Below are positions 9,170-17,672 of a stretch of DNA of 64,000 bases, piece by piece. The translations under genes were made by a program, and so were the position numbers. The stretch comes from Mesorhizobium tianshanense (GTDB taxonomy: Bacteria > Pseudomonadota > Alphaproteobacteria > Rhizobiales > Rhizobiaceae): positions 1-64,000 of the forward strand of contig NZ_VLKT01000033.1 of assembly GCF_007830515.1 (NCBI RefSeq), given 5' to 3'. Numbering within the stretch: position 1 is the first letter of the stretch; every line of letters begins with the position of its first letter. The notes beneath the pieces are model-generated. The model saw nothing but the letters and a program-made list of their open reading frames with translations. It made no database searches and had not been told where the DNA came from.

Positions 9170-10210
9170 ATGAAGAAAATACTTCTTGCTGTCTTCGGTA
9201 TCCTGGCACTGGCCTTTGCCACGCTCACGCCGGCATTCGCCCAGTCCAAGGGCACCGTCTACTATATGGTGCCGACACTGCTCGACGAATTCCAGACCGG
9301 CTCGGTGAGCGCGCTGGAATTGTTCCTGAAGCAGGTCGGCTACGAGATGAAGACGCTGAACGCCGATAACAAGACCGACGCTCAGCAATCCCAGATGAAC
9401 GACGTCATCGCGCTCAAGCCGTCGGCGATCATTCTTGCCGCCGTCGATTTCAATGCGCTCAAGCCGTCCATCGAGGCTGCCCGCGCCGCCGGCATTCCGG
9501 TTGTCGAATTCGACCGCCAGATCACCTCGACTCCCTCCGACTTCACCTCAGTGGCGGGAACCGTTGAGATCGGCTACGTCGCCGCCGACCAGACTGAGAA
9601 GCTCTTGAAGGCAAAGAACGGTTCTGTAAAAGGCAAGATACTCCAGGTACTCGGCGATCCCGGCGATCCCTACACGCTCGACATCCAGAAGGGTTTCGAG
9701 GAGAAGATGAAGGCGTTCCCGGACGTCAAGATCATCTCGGTTCCGGCCATGCAATGGGAAGCCAGCAATGCTGGTACCATCGTTGCCGACCAGATGCTCG
9801 CCAACCCGGATATCGACCTGATCTTCAGCCACGCCGCCCATCTCTCGGTCGCCGCCGTCGCCTCGCTCGAGGCCGCCGGCAAGAAGCCGGGCGACGTCAT
9901 GCTGATGAGCTCGAACGGCGCCCCGGTCGGCCTCGACCTGATCCGCAAGGGTTGGCTCAATGTCGAAGTCGAGCAGCCGCTTTACGCTCAGGCCGCCGCC
10001 GTTGCCATGTTCATGGACAAGGTCGTCAACAAGCAGGAGATCAAACCGGGTGAGTACGACGTGCTCGGCCTGAAGTCGACCGTGACCAAGGAAGCCTGGG
10101 GGCCGAACATCAAGATTCCTGGCGCCGCGATCACCAAGGAAAACGTCGATAACCCGGCCTTCTGGGGCAATTTGAAGCCGCCCTCCGACACAGTGAAGCC
10201 GGTCGAATAG
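9170..10210 (+). CDS. periplasmic sugar-binding protein of a CUT2 ABC transporter
   Basis: A 346-residue type-I periplasmic binding protein (Peripla_BP_4 family, like ribose/fructose binders). It has a clear signal peptide (residues 1-24, cleaved near AFAQS). The fold is shown by the alternating pattern of VVEFDR, GKILQVLGD and DLIFSHAAH. A strong AAAGGAG ribosome binding site precedes the ATG. It lies 39 bp after the ATPase gene and is followed by two strong hairpins before the permease gene, which may raise its expression relative to the membrane parts. Confidence 0.92.
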   Translation: MKKILLAVFGILALAFATLTPAFAQSKGTVYYMVPTLLDEFQTGSVSALELFLKQVGYEMKTLNADNKTDAQQSQMNDVIALKPSAIILAAVDFNALKPSIEAARAAGIPVVEFDRQITSTPSDFTSVAGTVEIGYVAADQTEKLLKAKNGSVKGKILQVLGDPGDPYTLDIQKGFEEKMKAFPDVKIISVPAMQWEASNAGTIVADQMLANPDIDLIFSHAAHLSVAAVASLEAAGKKPGDVMLMSSNGAPVGLDLIRKGWLNVEVEQPLYAQAAAVAMFMDKVVNKQEIKPGEYDVLGLKSTVTKEAWGPNIKIPGAAITKENVDNPAFWGNLKPPSDTVKPVE

Positions 10211-10223
10211 CCAAGTCCGAAGA

Positions 10224-10284
10224 CTCCGGGCCGCGTTGGCCCGGAGCGCAACCTCTGCAGCCCGGCGCGTCCGAACGGACGCGC
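10224..10284 (+). other. two strong intercistronic hairpins after the binding-protein gene
   Basis: Hairpin 1: CTCCGGGCC (10224-10232) pairs with GGCCCGGAG (10238-10246). Hairpin 2: GCGCGTCC (10265-10272) pairs with GGACGCGC (10277-10284). Neither has a T run, so they look like mRNA-stabilising or processing structures rather than terminators. Such structures after binding-protein genes are known to protect the upstream message. Confidence 0.55.
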
Positions 10285-10313
10285 AAGGGACGCTGCAGCG
10301 ATTTTCAATCCGC

Positions 10314-10350
10314 GCATGATCCCGAGAACCGAATTGGTTTCGGATCATGC
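10314..10350. repeat. dispersed palindrome, family A (GCATGATCC type)
   Basis: Imperfect palindrome starting GCATGATCCCGAGAACCG and ending GGTTTCGGATCATGC. Related copies lie at 24139-24181, 61067-61107 and 61674-61717. It contains the first in-frame ATG (10347) of the downstream permease, which argues that the real start is the later ATG at 10368. Confidence 0.65.
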
Positions 10351-10367
10351 GCCAGCCGGATCAGCAC

Positions 10368-11363
10368 ATGAATCCCCGCACGCGCCACGCCCTCGAGTTC
10401 GTCCTCGACAACCTCGTCTGGTTCATGCTGGTCTTCGTGCTGGTGATCTTCTCCATCTTCATTCCGAACTATTTCCAGCTCGGCATATTCGCCAACATCA
10501 TAGAAGCGTCGAGCGTGCTTGGCGTCATGTCGATCGGCCTGGCGCTGGTCATCATCACCGGCCACATGGACCTGTCCGTCGAATCCGTGGCGGCGCTCGG
10601 TGCCATGGCGGTCGGTATCCTGTTCTGCTCAGCGGGTATCGGCCTTGGCGTTCAACTGCATCCCGAATGGCTGATGGTTCCGGTTTCGCTGCTGCTTGCC
10701 GTAGTTGTCGGCGGCATCATCGGCGTCATCAACGGCTACCTAGTCGTCAAGGTGAAGATGAGTGCTTTCATCATTACGCTGGCGTCCTACATCTGGGTGC
10801 GCGGCCTCGTGCTGGTTATTTCGGGAGGCCGCTCCGCACAGGATCTTGCGCCGGCAATCCGCTGGTTCGGCATTCAGCGCCTCTTTGGCCTGCCGCTCAC
10901 CGCCTGGATCGCCATTTCGTGTTTCGTGGTCTTCTCGCTGATCATGGCCAAGACACCCTTCGGCAGACATCTGATCATGATCGGCGGCAACGAGACCGCA
11001 ACCTTCCGTGCCGGCATCCGCGTGAACCGCAACCTCGTCATCGCCTTCGTTCTTGCGGGCGCCATCGCCGGCCTTGCCGGCTGGCTGCTGGCGATCCGCA
11101 CCTCCGGCGCCACCGCCAATCTCGGCGTCGGCCTGCTGTTCAACGCCTTCGCCGCCGTCGTCATCGGCGGTGTCAGCCTCAAAGGCGGCGTCGGCACGTT
11201 GCCCGGCGTCTATGCCGGCGTGCTGTTGCTGTCGGCCATCAACACGGCGATCAACCTCATGGGCCTTCCGGCCAACTTCACTCAGGTGATCCACGGCCTG
11301 CTCGTGCTTGCCGCCGTGCTGCTCGACGCTTTCAAGCAAACCATCCGCCAGAGGCTGGCATGA
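10368..11363 (+). CDS. sugar ABC transporter permease (FrcC/RbsC-like)
   Basis: A 331-residue inner-membrane protein with eight to ten hydrophobic segments and the BPD_transp_2 pattern (GLALVIITGHMDLSVESVA near the N-terminus; AVVIGGVSLKGGVGTLPG as the coupling region near residue 270). I chose the ATG at 10368 because the earlier in-frame ATG at 10347 sits inside a dispersed palindrome. Its stop codon overlaps the next gene's ATG (ATGA at 11360-11363). It partners with the ATPase and binding protein upstream. Confidence 0.9.
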   Translation: MNPRTRHALEFVLDNLVWFMLVFVLVIFSIFIPNYFQLGIFANIIEASSVLGVMSIGLALVIITGHMDLSVESVAALGAMAVGILFCSAGIGLGVQLHPEWLMVPVSLLLAVVVGGIIGVINGYLVVKVKMSAFIITLASYIWVRGLVLVISGGRSAQDLAPAIRWFGIQRLFGLPLTAWIAISCFVVFSLIMAKTPFGRHLIMIGGNETATFRAGIRVNRNLVIAFVLAGAIAGLAGWLLAIRTSGATANLGVGLLFNAFAAVVIGGVSLKGGVGTLPGVYAGVLLLSAINTAINLMGLPANFTQVIHGLLVLAAVLLDAFKQTIRQRLA

Positions 11364-12130
11364 CTGGCCGCCTCGAAGACAAGGTCGCGCTGATCGTCGG
11401 CAGCGCGCGCGGCATCGGCAAGGGCATCGCACAACGCTTTGCTGAAGAGGGTGCGAAGCTGGTCCTCGCCGATACCGAGATCGACGCGGGGCAAGCCGCC
11501 GCGGACGAGTTCGGTGCCGCCTTCATCCGCACCGACATCTCGCAGATGGCCGATGCGGAGGCCGCCGTCGCGCTGGCGCTCGACCATCACGGCTGTCTCG
11601 ACATCCTGGTCCAGAATGCCGGCATCTACCCCTGGCAGTTGCTGGAGAACACCAGCCCGGACGACTGGGACCGTGTCATGGCTGTCAATTTGCGCGGCAG
11701 CTTCAATGCCGCCCGTGCCGCGCTCGTTCCGATGAAGGCGCAGCACTCTGGCCGCATGCTCTTCACCTCCTCCATCACCGGCCCCCACGTAACCAGCCCC
11801 GGTCACGGCCATTATTCGGCGACCAAGGCCGGCATCAACGGCCTCATCCGTTCGGCGGCTCTCGAATTCTCGGGCTACGGCATCACGGTCAACGGCGTCG
11901 AGCCCGGCAATATCCTCACCGAAGCAATCCAGCTGCATCGCGGCCCGGCCTTCATCAAGAACATGGAAGACGCTATCCCGCTCGGCCGCCTCGGCAGTCC
12001 TCGCGACGTGGCCAATGCCTTCCTGTTCCTCGCCTCGGACGATGCCAGCTACATCACCGGCACGACCATCATCGTCGACGGCGGGCAGCTGCTACCCGAA
12101 GGCAAGGATTTTCGGCTGCTGCCGCCATGA
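11360..12130 (+). CDS. short-chain dehydrogenase/reductase
   Basis: A 256-residue SDR with the nucleotide motif GSARGIGKG (about residues 13-21), NAG in VQNAGIYP, catalytic Ser in TSSITG and YxxxK in YSATK (about residues 153-157). The C-terminal YITGTTIIVDGGQLLPE is typical of classical SDRs. As last enzyme of the ROK/ABC operon and translationally coupled to the permease, it probably oxidises the imported sugar or polyol. Its true start is the overlapping ATG at 11360; longer readings through the permease gene are out-of-frame shadows. Confidence 0.92.
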   Translation: MTGRLEDKVALIVGSARGIGKGIAQRFAEEGAKLVLADTEIDAGQAAADEFGAAFIRTDISQMADAEAAVALALDHHGCLDILVQNAGIYPWQLLENTSPDDWDRVMAVNLRGSFNAARAALVPMKAQHSGRMLFTSSITGPHVTSPGHGHYSATKAGINGLIRSAALEFSGYGITVNGVEPGNILTEAIQLHRGPAFIKNMEDAIPLGRLGSPRDVANAFLFLASDDASYITGTTIIVDGGQLLPEGKDFRLLPP

Positions 12131-12258
12131 TCCTCGATTTCGGCGACGTTTTTTTCCCGCGCCAGGCAACAGCGGCCGATCATGCAGCGCTTGCCATGAT
12201 CTGCCTCAAGAGGACGTGGCTTCGCAATCATTGGCATCATGAAATGGCTCGTCCGTAG
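12127..12258 (+). CDS. 43-residue stub, possible HAD-like remnant
   Basis: The ATG overlaps the SDR stop (ATGA) and opens a 43-codon frame beginning MILDFGDVFFPRQ. This resembles motif I of HAD hydrolases (hydrophobic-DFG-hydrophobic), although the usual DxD is not present, and the frame stops soon after. It may be the broken start of a sugar-phosphatase gene once coupled to this operon, or chance. No domain is long enough to be tested by eye. Confidence 0.3.
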   Translation: MILDFGDVFFPRQATAADHAALAMICLKRTWLRNHWHHEMARP

Positions 12259-12297
12259 CGACGAGTTGGGCGTTGACGAGGGTGAAAGGCATGGCGC

Positions 12298-12767
12298 GTG
12301 ACCGAGACGTTTCTTTATTTCGCCTACCATCAAATTTGGACATTCGACAGATGACGGAGCGCTGTCCCGGCGCCGAAGTCGTGGGCACGGGCTATTTGCC
12401 AGGTCATGCCCTGTGTTTCCCCAGGATGTCTGTGAAACGCAATTGCGGAGTGTCATCGGTGGAACCTCAGGAAGGAGCCGAAGTCTGGGGCGCCGTCTGC
12501 CGCTTGACGGCCGTCGACTTGGCTCTGCTCGATCAGAAGGAAGGCTACCAGCCGGGCCGGAACAGGAACCTGAACAGCTACACTCGGCTCCCCGTAATGG
12601 TGACGATGAATGGCGTGGCAACCGAAATGCAGATCTACGTCGCCGAACCGCAAGCTGGAACGTTTTTGCCGGACACGGCCTACCTCAGGCATATTCGGGA
12701 TGGCGCCAGACATCACCATCTGCCAGATGACTATTTGGCCCGGCTTGAGGCGCTGGCCTCAAGCTAA
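12298..12767 (+). pseudogene. gamma-glutamylcyclotransferase-like (AIG2/GGCT) gene with a -1 frameshift
   Basis: GTG at 12298, after a GAAAGG ribosome binding site, reads VTETFLYFAY. The following Ser-Asn-Leu-Asp continues in another frame from 12330. Joining them with one extra base near 12328 would recreate FAYGSNLD, the conserved nucleotide-free loop at the N-terminus of GGCT/AIG2-like proteins. The rest (EVWGAVCRLTAVDLALLDQKEG) contains the family's catalytic glutamate region and runs to 12767. The net change is loss of one base, so as written the protein lacks its start. It could be decay or a base-call error. An alternative unframeshifted start at 12273 gives a non-family N-terminus. 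Confidence 0.75.
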
Positions 12768-12825
12768 GAAGCTTGACTGCCGCGCAGGCGAACGACCAGA
12801 AGCAACGTCGGCCGCATATGGTAAT

Positions 12826-12901
<76 letters not shown>

Positions 12902-13047
12902 GCTCCGGGCCGGACCTTTAAGCAGTTAAAGCAGGCTTCGCAAGGCCAAATGAGCGCGCGATGCCCTCGCCGCTGACTGGTTTCGGCAACAAAATTCGGC
13001 TTGTCAAAAAACCTTCTCCTGTTTGCTGTTATGCTGCTTCGCTCCGC

Positions 13048-13076
13048 TTGACACCCGCAGGCTTACCCCTTATCCA
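13048..13076 (+). promoter_or_regulatory. sigma-70-type promoter of tRNA-Asp
   Basis: TTGACA at 13048-13053, a 17-bp spacer, then TATCCA at 13071-13076, 40 bp before the mature tRNA-Asp. The -35 box is a perfect consensus. Confidence 0.6.
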
Positions 13077-13116
13077 CCGCCCAACGACGAACACGGCAAC
13101 ATGTGCTCGTCTGTGC

Positions 13117-13193
13117 GCGGGTGTAGCTCAGTCGGTTAGAGTGCCGGCCTGTCACGCCGGAGGTCGCGGGTTCGAGCCCCGTCACTCGCGCCA
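13117..13193 (+). tRNA. tRNA-Asp(GTC)
   Basis: A 77-nt cloverleaf: acceptor GCGGGTG pairs with CACTCGC (one G-T), anticodon stem GCCGG/CCGGC carrying loop CTGTCAC with anticodon GTC, T-loop TTCGAGC, discriminator G and encoded CCA at 13191-13193. Confidence 0.97.
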
Positions 13194-13329
13194 TTTCTCA
13201 ATCACTTAGCCAGTCGGGTGGGTGAAGTCTGGATGCCGGATCGGCAGTTCAGAGTGCCGCTTTTGCCGATCGGCCTATGTTGCTGGTCCGCCTTGCCGAT
13301 CGCGCACAACCTCCTTATGTCTAGCTGCA

Positions 13330-13376
13330 AGGGGATGGAGTCCCCCAAAACCGCCCGCAAGGGCTGATGACTCCTG
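13330..13376 (+). promoter_or_regulatory. fluoride riboswitch (crcB motif)
   Basis: The segment holds the core of the known crcB RNA motif in order: GGGGATGGAGTCCCCC (P1/P2 region with the invariant GATGG-type loop), AAAACCGCCC, the GCAA loop, and GGGCTGATGACTCCT. In characterised fluoride riboswitches the CTGATGACTCC block pairs back with GGAGTC-type bases to build the fluoride site; the same GGAGT and ACTCC pairing is possible here. It lies 196 bp upstream of crcB, as expected. A covariance-model search would make the call formal. Confidence 0.9.
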
Positions 13377-13416
13377 CCGCGTGGAGATGCGCGGTGGGAG
13401 CCGGATGATTGGACCG

Positions 13417-13439
13417 ACCCGCCGCGCCGCGGGTTTTTT
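13417..13439 (+). terminator. expression-platform terminator of the fluoride riboswitch
   Basis: ACCCGC (13417-13422) pairs with GCGGGT (13429-13434), with a six-base loop and TTTTTT at 13434-13439. It lies 41 nt after the aptamer. An upstream GCGGTGGG (13391-13398) could pair with CCCGCCGC (13418-13425) as an antiterminator, allowing one G-U. This fits transcriptional control in which fluoride binding blocks termination; the antiterminator is inferred. Confidence 0.65.
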
Positions 13440-13493
13440 GGTGCCCGAACTCCACGCACCCGAAATTGCCGGTCCGGCCGGAAGGAGTGTGCG

Positions 13494-13553
13494 ATGGAGA
13501 AGGTCTGGCTGGTTTCGAAGTGCGGCGATGTGCCGCCAGCAAAACCATCGTAG
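13494..13553 (+). CDS. possible 19-residue leader peptide upstream of crcB
   Basis: ATG at 13494 is preceded by a near-perfect GAAGGAG ribosome binding site (13481-13487) and encodes MEKVWLVSKCGDVPPAKPS, ending with TAG 18 bp before the first crcB ATG. It lies downstream of the riboswitch terminator, so it should be made only when fluoride is present. No function is recognised; it could be a translational coupler or a small protein. Its coding status rests on the ribosome binding site and position only. Confidence 0.4.
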   Translation: MEKVWLVSKCGDVPPAKPS

Positions 13554-13571
13554 CCATCGGTATTCCGGAGC

Positions 13572-13973
13572 ATGAAGGAAATTCTCGAAGGCTTGGTGTG
13601 GGTCATTCTGGGCAGCGCCATCGGCGGCCCAGCCCGGTACTTCGTGTCCGGTTTGGTCGGGCGGCACATCGGCGAGACGTTTCCCTGGGGCACAATGGCG
13701 ATCAATGTCAGCGGTGCCTTCGTCATCGGGCTGTTCGCCGCGGCGGCAATCGGCGGGACGTTGCCGACGCCTGCCGCCTGGCAATTCGCCGTTACCGGAT
13801 TTCTTGGCAGCTACACCACGGTTTCCTCGTTCAGCGTGCAAACGCTGGCACTCGTTCGCGATGGCCAGTTCCTCCGGGCCGGCGGCAACGTGATCCTGTC
13901 TCTTGTTCTCTGCCTGTCTGCGGTGGCGCTCGGATATGCGGCCGGCTCCACCATGTTGGGTGCGGGCGTATGA
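13572..13973 (+). CDS. crcB: fluoride channel subunit CrcB/Fluc (first copy)
   Basis: A 133-residue four-helix membrane protein of the Fluc family, which exports fluoride as a dual-topology dimer. Family motifs are visible: GGPARYFVS near residue 18, FPWGTMAINVSGAFVIG near residue 37 (the asparagine region of the pore), and GFLGSYTTVSSFS near residue 77 (sodium site and phenylalanine box). A CCGGAG ribosome binding site precedes the ATG. Its TGA overlaps the ATG of the second crcB. It is probably controlled by the fluoride riboswitch upstream. Confidence 0.95.
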   Translation: MKEILEGLVWVILGSAIGGPARYFVSGLVGRHIGETFPWGTMAINVSGAFVIGLFAAAAIGGTLPTPAAWQFAVTGFLGSYTTVSSFSVQTLALVRDGQFLRAGGNVILSLVLCLSAVALGYAAGSTMLGAGV

Positions 13974-14452
13974 AGCGAACCGAGGAAATCCAGGCCAAGT
14001 CCTTGCCATCATCGCACCCAGGCAAGGCCCGACGGTGGGCAGTCCCTGAGACCGTGAAGCTCTATCTGATCGTTTCGGCCGGCACCGTCATCGGCAGTGT
14101 TCTGCGCGCTCTTGCTTCGATCGGCACCCTTGCCTGGCTTGGTCCTGGTTTCCCCTGGGGCACCTTGCTCGTGAATGTCATCGGCTCGTTCGTCATCGGC
14201 TTCTATGCGACCCTGACCGGTCCGGGCGGACGTGTCTTCGCCGGGACGCGCCAGCGCCAGTTCGTCATGACCGGAATTTGCGGCGGGTTCACCACTTTTT
14301 CGATGTTCAGCTACGAAACGTTCCGTTTCGTACAGACAGGCAGCTGGCCGATGGCAGGACTGAACGTCGGCGTCTCGATCACGACCTGGCTCGTTGCAGT
14401 GTGGCTCGGCCACATGGTCGCATCGCGCCTCAACCGGTTGGGAGGAGTTTGA
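13970..14452 (+). CDS. crcB: fluoride channel subunit CrcB/Fluc (second copy)
   Basis: A 160-residue Fluc protein with an extra basic N-terminal tail of about 30 residues before the first helix. Motifs: GSVLRALASI, FPWGTLLVNVIGSFVIGF and GICGGFTTFSMFSYET. The start ATG at 13970 overlaps the previous stop (ATGA), so the two are coupled. Tandem crcB pairs are known to encode subunits fixed in opposite orientations that form a heterodimer, and the different tail fits that, but the topology was not calculated. Confidence 0.94.
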   Translation: MKRTEEIQAKSLPSSHPGKARRWAVPETVKLYLIVSAGTVIGSVLRALASIGTLAWLGPGFPWGTLLVNVIGSFVIGFYATLTGPGGRVFAGTRQRQFVMTGICGGFTTFSMFSYETFRFVQTGSWPMAGLNVGVSITTWLVAVWLGHMVASRLNRLGGV

Positions 14453-14455
14453 ACC

Positions 14456-14794
14456 ATGCAGATACCAAGACAGGCGGTGCTTTTGCGCATTTTCATTGGC
14501 GAGGATGACAGGGACGACGGTCATCCGCTCTACGAATCAATTGTGCTCAAGGCCCGCGAAATGGACCTGGCGGGCGCGACCGTGTTGCGGGGCGCCATGG
14601 GCTTCGGCCATTCGAGCCTGCTGCACACGGCAAAAATCCTCAGGCTTTCGGAAGACCTGCCGCTGATTGTCGAGATCGTCGACAGCGAGGACAAGATCAA
14701 TGGCTTCCTGCCGGTGCTCGAAACGATCATGAGCAGCGGCCTGGTGACGCTGGAGAAGGTCCAGGTGCTGCAATATGGTGTAGATCAAAATTGA
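14456..14794 (+). CDS. DUF190 family protein
   Basis: A 112-residue cytoplasmic protein with the DUF190 pattern (LLRIFIGEDDRDDGHPLYE, ATVLRGAMGFG, PLIVEIVDSEDKI), a PII-like ferredoxin fold. It starts 3 bp after the second crcB stop, so it is the last gene of the fluoride operon. DUF190 genes are commonly linked to crcB. Its role is unknown; a nucleotide- or ion-sensing regulatory role is a reasonable guess from the PII-like fold. Confidence 0.92.
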   Translation: MQIPRQAVLLRIFIGEDDRDDGHPLYESIVLKAREMDLAGATVLRGAMGFGHSSLLHTAKILRLSEDLPLIVEIVDSEDKINGFLPVLETIMSSGLVTLEKVQVLQYGVDQN

Positions 14795-14897
14795 CATACT
14801 CCATCTCCGGCACCTGCGGACGTATCCTCGGGGCCGATAGACACGGATGCGTTTCCGACCGGACGGGTTCCGTGCGGCTTCAAGTCCGGGACCGATC

Positions 14898-15827
14898 TCA
14901 CCCCCTGGCGAGCAAAGCCTCGACCTCCTCCAGCGTTGGCATCGACGGCGCCGTGCCGGGCCGCGTCACCGAGATGCCAGCGACGGCGCAGGCGAAGCGG
15001 ACCGCCTGCAACGGTTCTACCCCTCTTGCAAGTGCTGCGGCCAGGCCGCCATTGAAGGCGTCGCCTGCTCCGGTTGTCTCGACCACAGGGCCGGCATTGA
15101 TCGCGCCGACATGGTCGGAACGATCGGCCGTATGCAGAAGGGCGCCGTTTTCGCCGAGCGTCACGATGACCGCGCCGACACCCTTTTTCAGCAGATTATC
15201 GGCAGCGCGACGGGCGTCGTCGATGGAGGAAACCTCGATGCCGGTCAGTTCCTCGGCCTCGGTCTCGTTGGGCGTGACATAGTCGCAGAGCGCATAGATG
15301 CGGTCAGGCAGGCTTGCCGCCGGCGCCGGGTTGAGGATGGTCGTCACCCCTGCCCCACGCGCCATTTCCAACGCCCGCAGCGCCGCCTCGATCGGCTGTT
15401 CGAGCTGGGTGACGAAGACGTCGGCCGAGCGGATCAGGCCGGCATGGGCCTCGATGTCCTCGGGCGAAATCAGCATGGCGGCGCCGGGGCTGACGATGAT
15501 GGCGTTGTTGCCGCTCGTCTCCTCGACGAAGATGTAGGCTGCCCCCGTGTAACTTTCCGGCGTGTCGATGACGGCGCTCTTCACGCCGGCCTGCGCCCAC
15601 GTCTGCCTGGCCATCTCGGCAAAGGGATCGACGCCGAGGCGCGTCAGGAAGGTGATGTCGGCGCCGAGCCGGCCGGCCGCGACCGCCTGGTTGGAGCCCT
15701 TGCCGCCCGGGCCGAGCGTGAAGGACGTGCCGAGGATGGTTTCGCCCATGCGCGGCTGACGGGCGGCGCGGTAGGCGGTGTCGGCGACGAAGACGCCCAG
15801 TATGACGACAGGCTTGCCGGACGCCAC
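14898..15827 (-). CDS. PfkB-family sugar kinase (ribokinase-like)
   Basis: A 309-residue cytoplasmic kinase. Substrate motif GPGGKGSNQAVAAGRLGA lies at about residues 36-53, and the ATP/anion-hole signature TTGAGDAFNGGLAAALARG carries the catalytic Asp at about residue 250. The GTG at 15827, after a GGAG ribosome binding site, gives the usual length; readings extending further upstream overlap the fucU-like gene. It lies 4 bp after that gene, so they form an operon. Ribokinase is the closest family name; the mutarotase neighbour leaves the sugar open. Confidence 0.88.
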   Translation of the reverse strand: MASGKPVVILGVFVADTAYRAARQPRMGETILGTSFTLGPGGKGSNQAVAAGRLGADITFLTRLGVDPFAEMARQTWAQAGVKSAVIDTPESYTGAAYIFVEETSGNNAIIVSPGAAMLISPEDIEAHAGLIRSADVFVTQLEQPIEAALRALEMARGAGVTTILNPAPAASLPDRIYALCDYVTPNETEAEELTGIEVSSIDDARRAADNLLKKGVGAVIVTLGENGALLHTADRSDHVGAINAGPVVETTGAGDAFNGGLAAALARGVEPLQAVRFACAVAGISVTRPGTAPSMPTLEEVEALLARG

Positions 15828-15831
15828 GCGC

Positions 15832-16284
15832 CTACTCCGCATCCGGTGGCACGACGCCCTTGCGGAACGCAAAACAGCCATAGAAGCGGCGCTCGCCGGT
15901 CTGGATGACGCAATAAGCCTTCTTGGCACGCTCGTAGAAGGCGTAGCGCTCGACCGAGATCATCGGCCAGGCCTTGCCCTCCGCGGCGTCGATCTCTCTT
16001 TGCACTTCCGTCTGTACGGGTGGAATCTCATCCGGCTTGCCGACGATCTCCATGCGGGCGGCCGCGTCGTCAACGAAATTATCCAGCGGATAGAGCGACA
16101 GCACTGCCTTGACCACATCCGCCGCCGGCGCATCGATGCGCAGCAGCCGGCCGAGTACGGTCTGGCGCGCCACCGAATCGGAGGGAAAGTTGGTGTCGGC
16201 GATGATCAAATCGTCGCCGTGGCCCATCGCCCGCAGCGCCTGGAGCACGTCGGCATTGAGCAGCGGATCGATTCCTTTGAGCAT
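15832..16284 (-). CDS. RbsD/FucU-family sugar mutarotase
   Basis: A 150-residue enzyme that interconverts sugar anomers so the kinase can use them. The family signature MLKGIDPLLNADVLQALRAM and MGHGDDLIIADTNFP (catalytic His) is at the N-terminus. The length and the conserved RFYGCFAFRKGVV end fit FucU (fucose mutarotase) better than RbsD, but specificity cannot be fixed by eye. It sits between the transporter ATPase gene and the PfkB kinase gene on the same strand. Confidence 0.88.
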   Translation of the reverse strand: MLKGIDPLLNADVLQALRAMGHGDDLIIADTNFPSDSVARQTVLGRLLRIDAPAADVVKAVLSLYPLDNFVDDAAARMEIVGKPDEIPPVQTEVQREIDAAEGKAWPMISVERYAFYERAKKAYCVIQTGERRFYGCFAFRKGVVPPDAE

Positions 16285-16319
16285 GGCATACCTCCCGAAC
16301 GGGTTCTTTTGATGAAAAA

Positions 16320-17378
<1,059 letters not shown>

Positions 17379-17455
17379 CGGCCCCCCTTTCGTTGCGGTG
17401 AAGCTAACTAACGCAAACGGCGAGGGCAAGTCGGTCTCTTATAGATAAAAAACCC

Positions 17456-17491
17456 ATTCTCGTTGACACCGCACTTGGTTGTGAGAATAGT
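17456..17491. promoter_or_regulatory. candidate operator/promoter in the divergent sugar-transport region
   Basis: An inverted repeat ATTCTC (17456-17461) / GAGAAT (17483-17488) brackets a perfect TTGACA -35 box (17463-17468) reading toward the binding-protein gene; the -10 about 17 bp later is weak. The overlap of -35 and repeat is what an operator would look like. No regulator gene lies in this cluster. Confidence 0.35.
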
Positions 17492-17672
17492 GAAAGGCGC
17501 CCGGCTTATGACCCTGTTCCGGGCGCTCTGGCACGCTTGCCGGGATCACGGAAGTTGAAGCGTCGCGGGAGGAAGTTTGGGCCGCTATTTTTGGGAGTCG
17601 CTGTTGTTGGGGAACAAGTCCAGCGCTCCAGCATCCGAAACAACCCACAACTGAAGTACTGGGAGGAATGAG

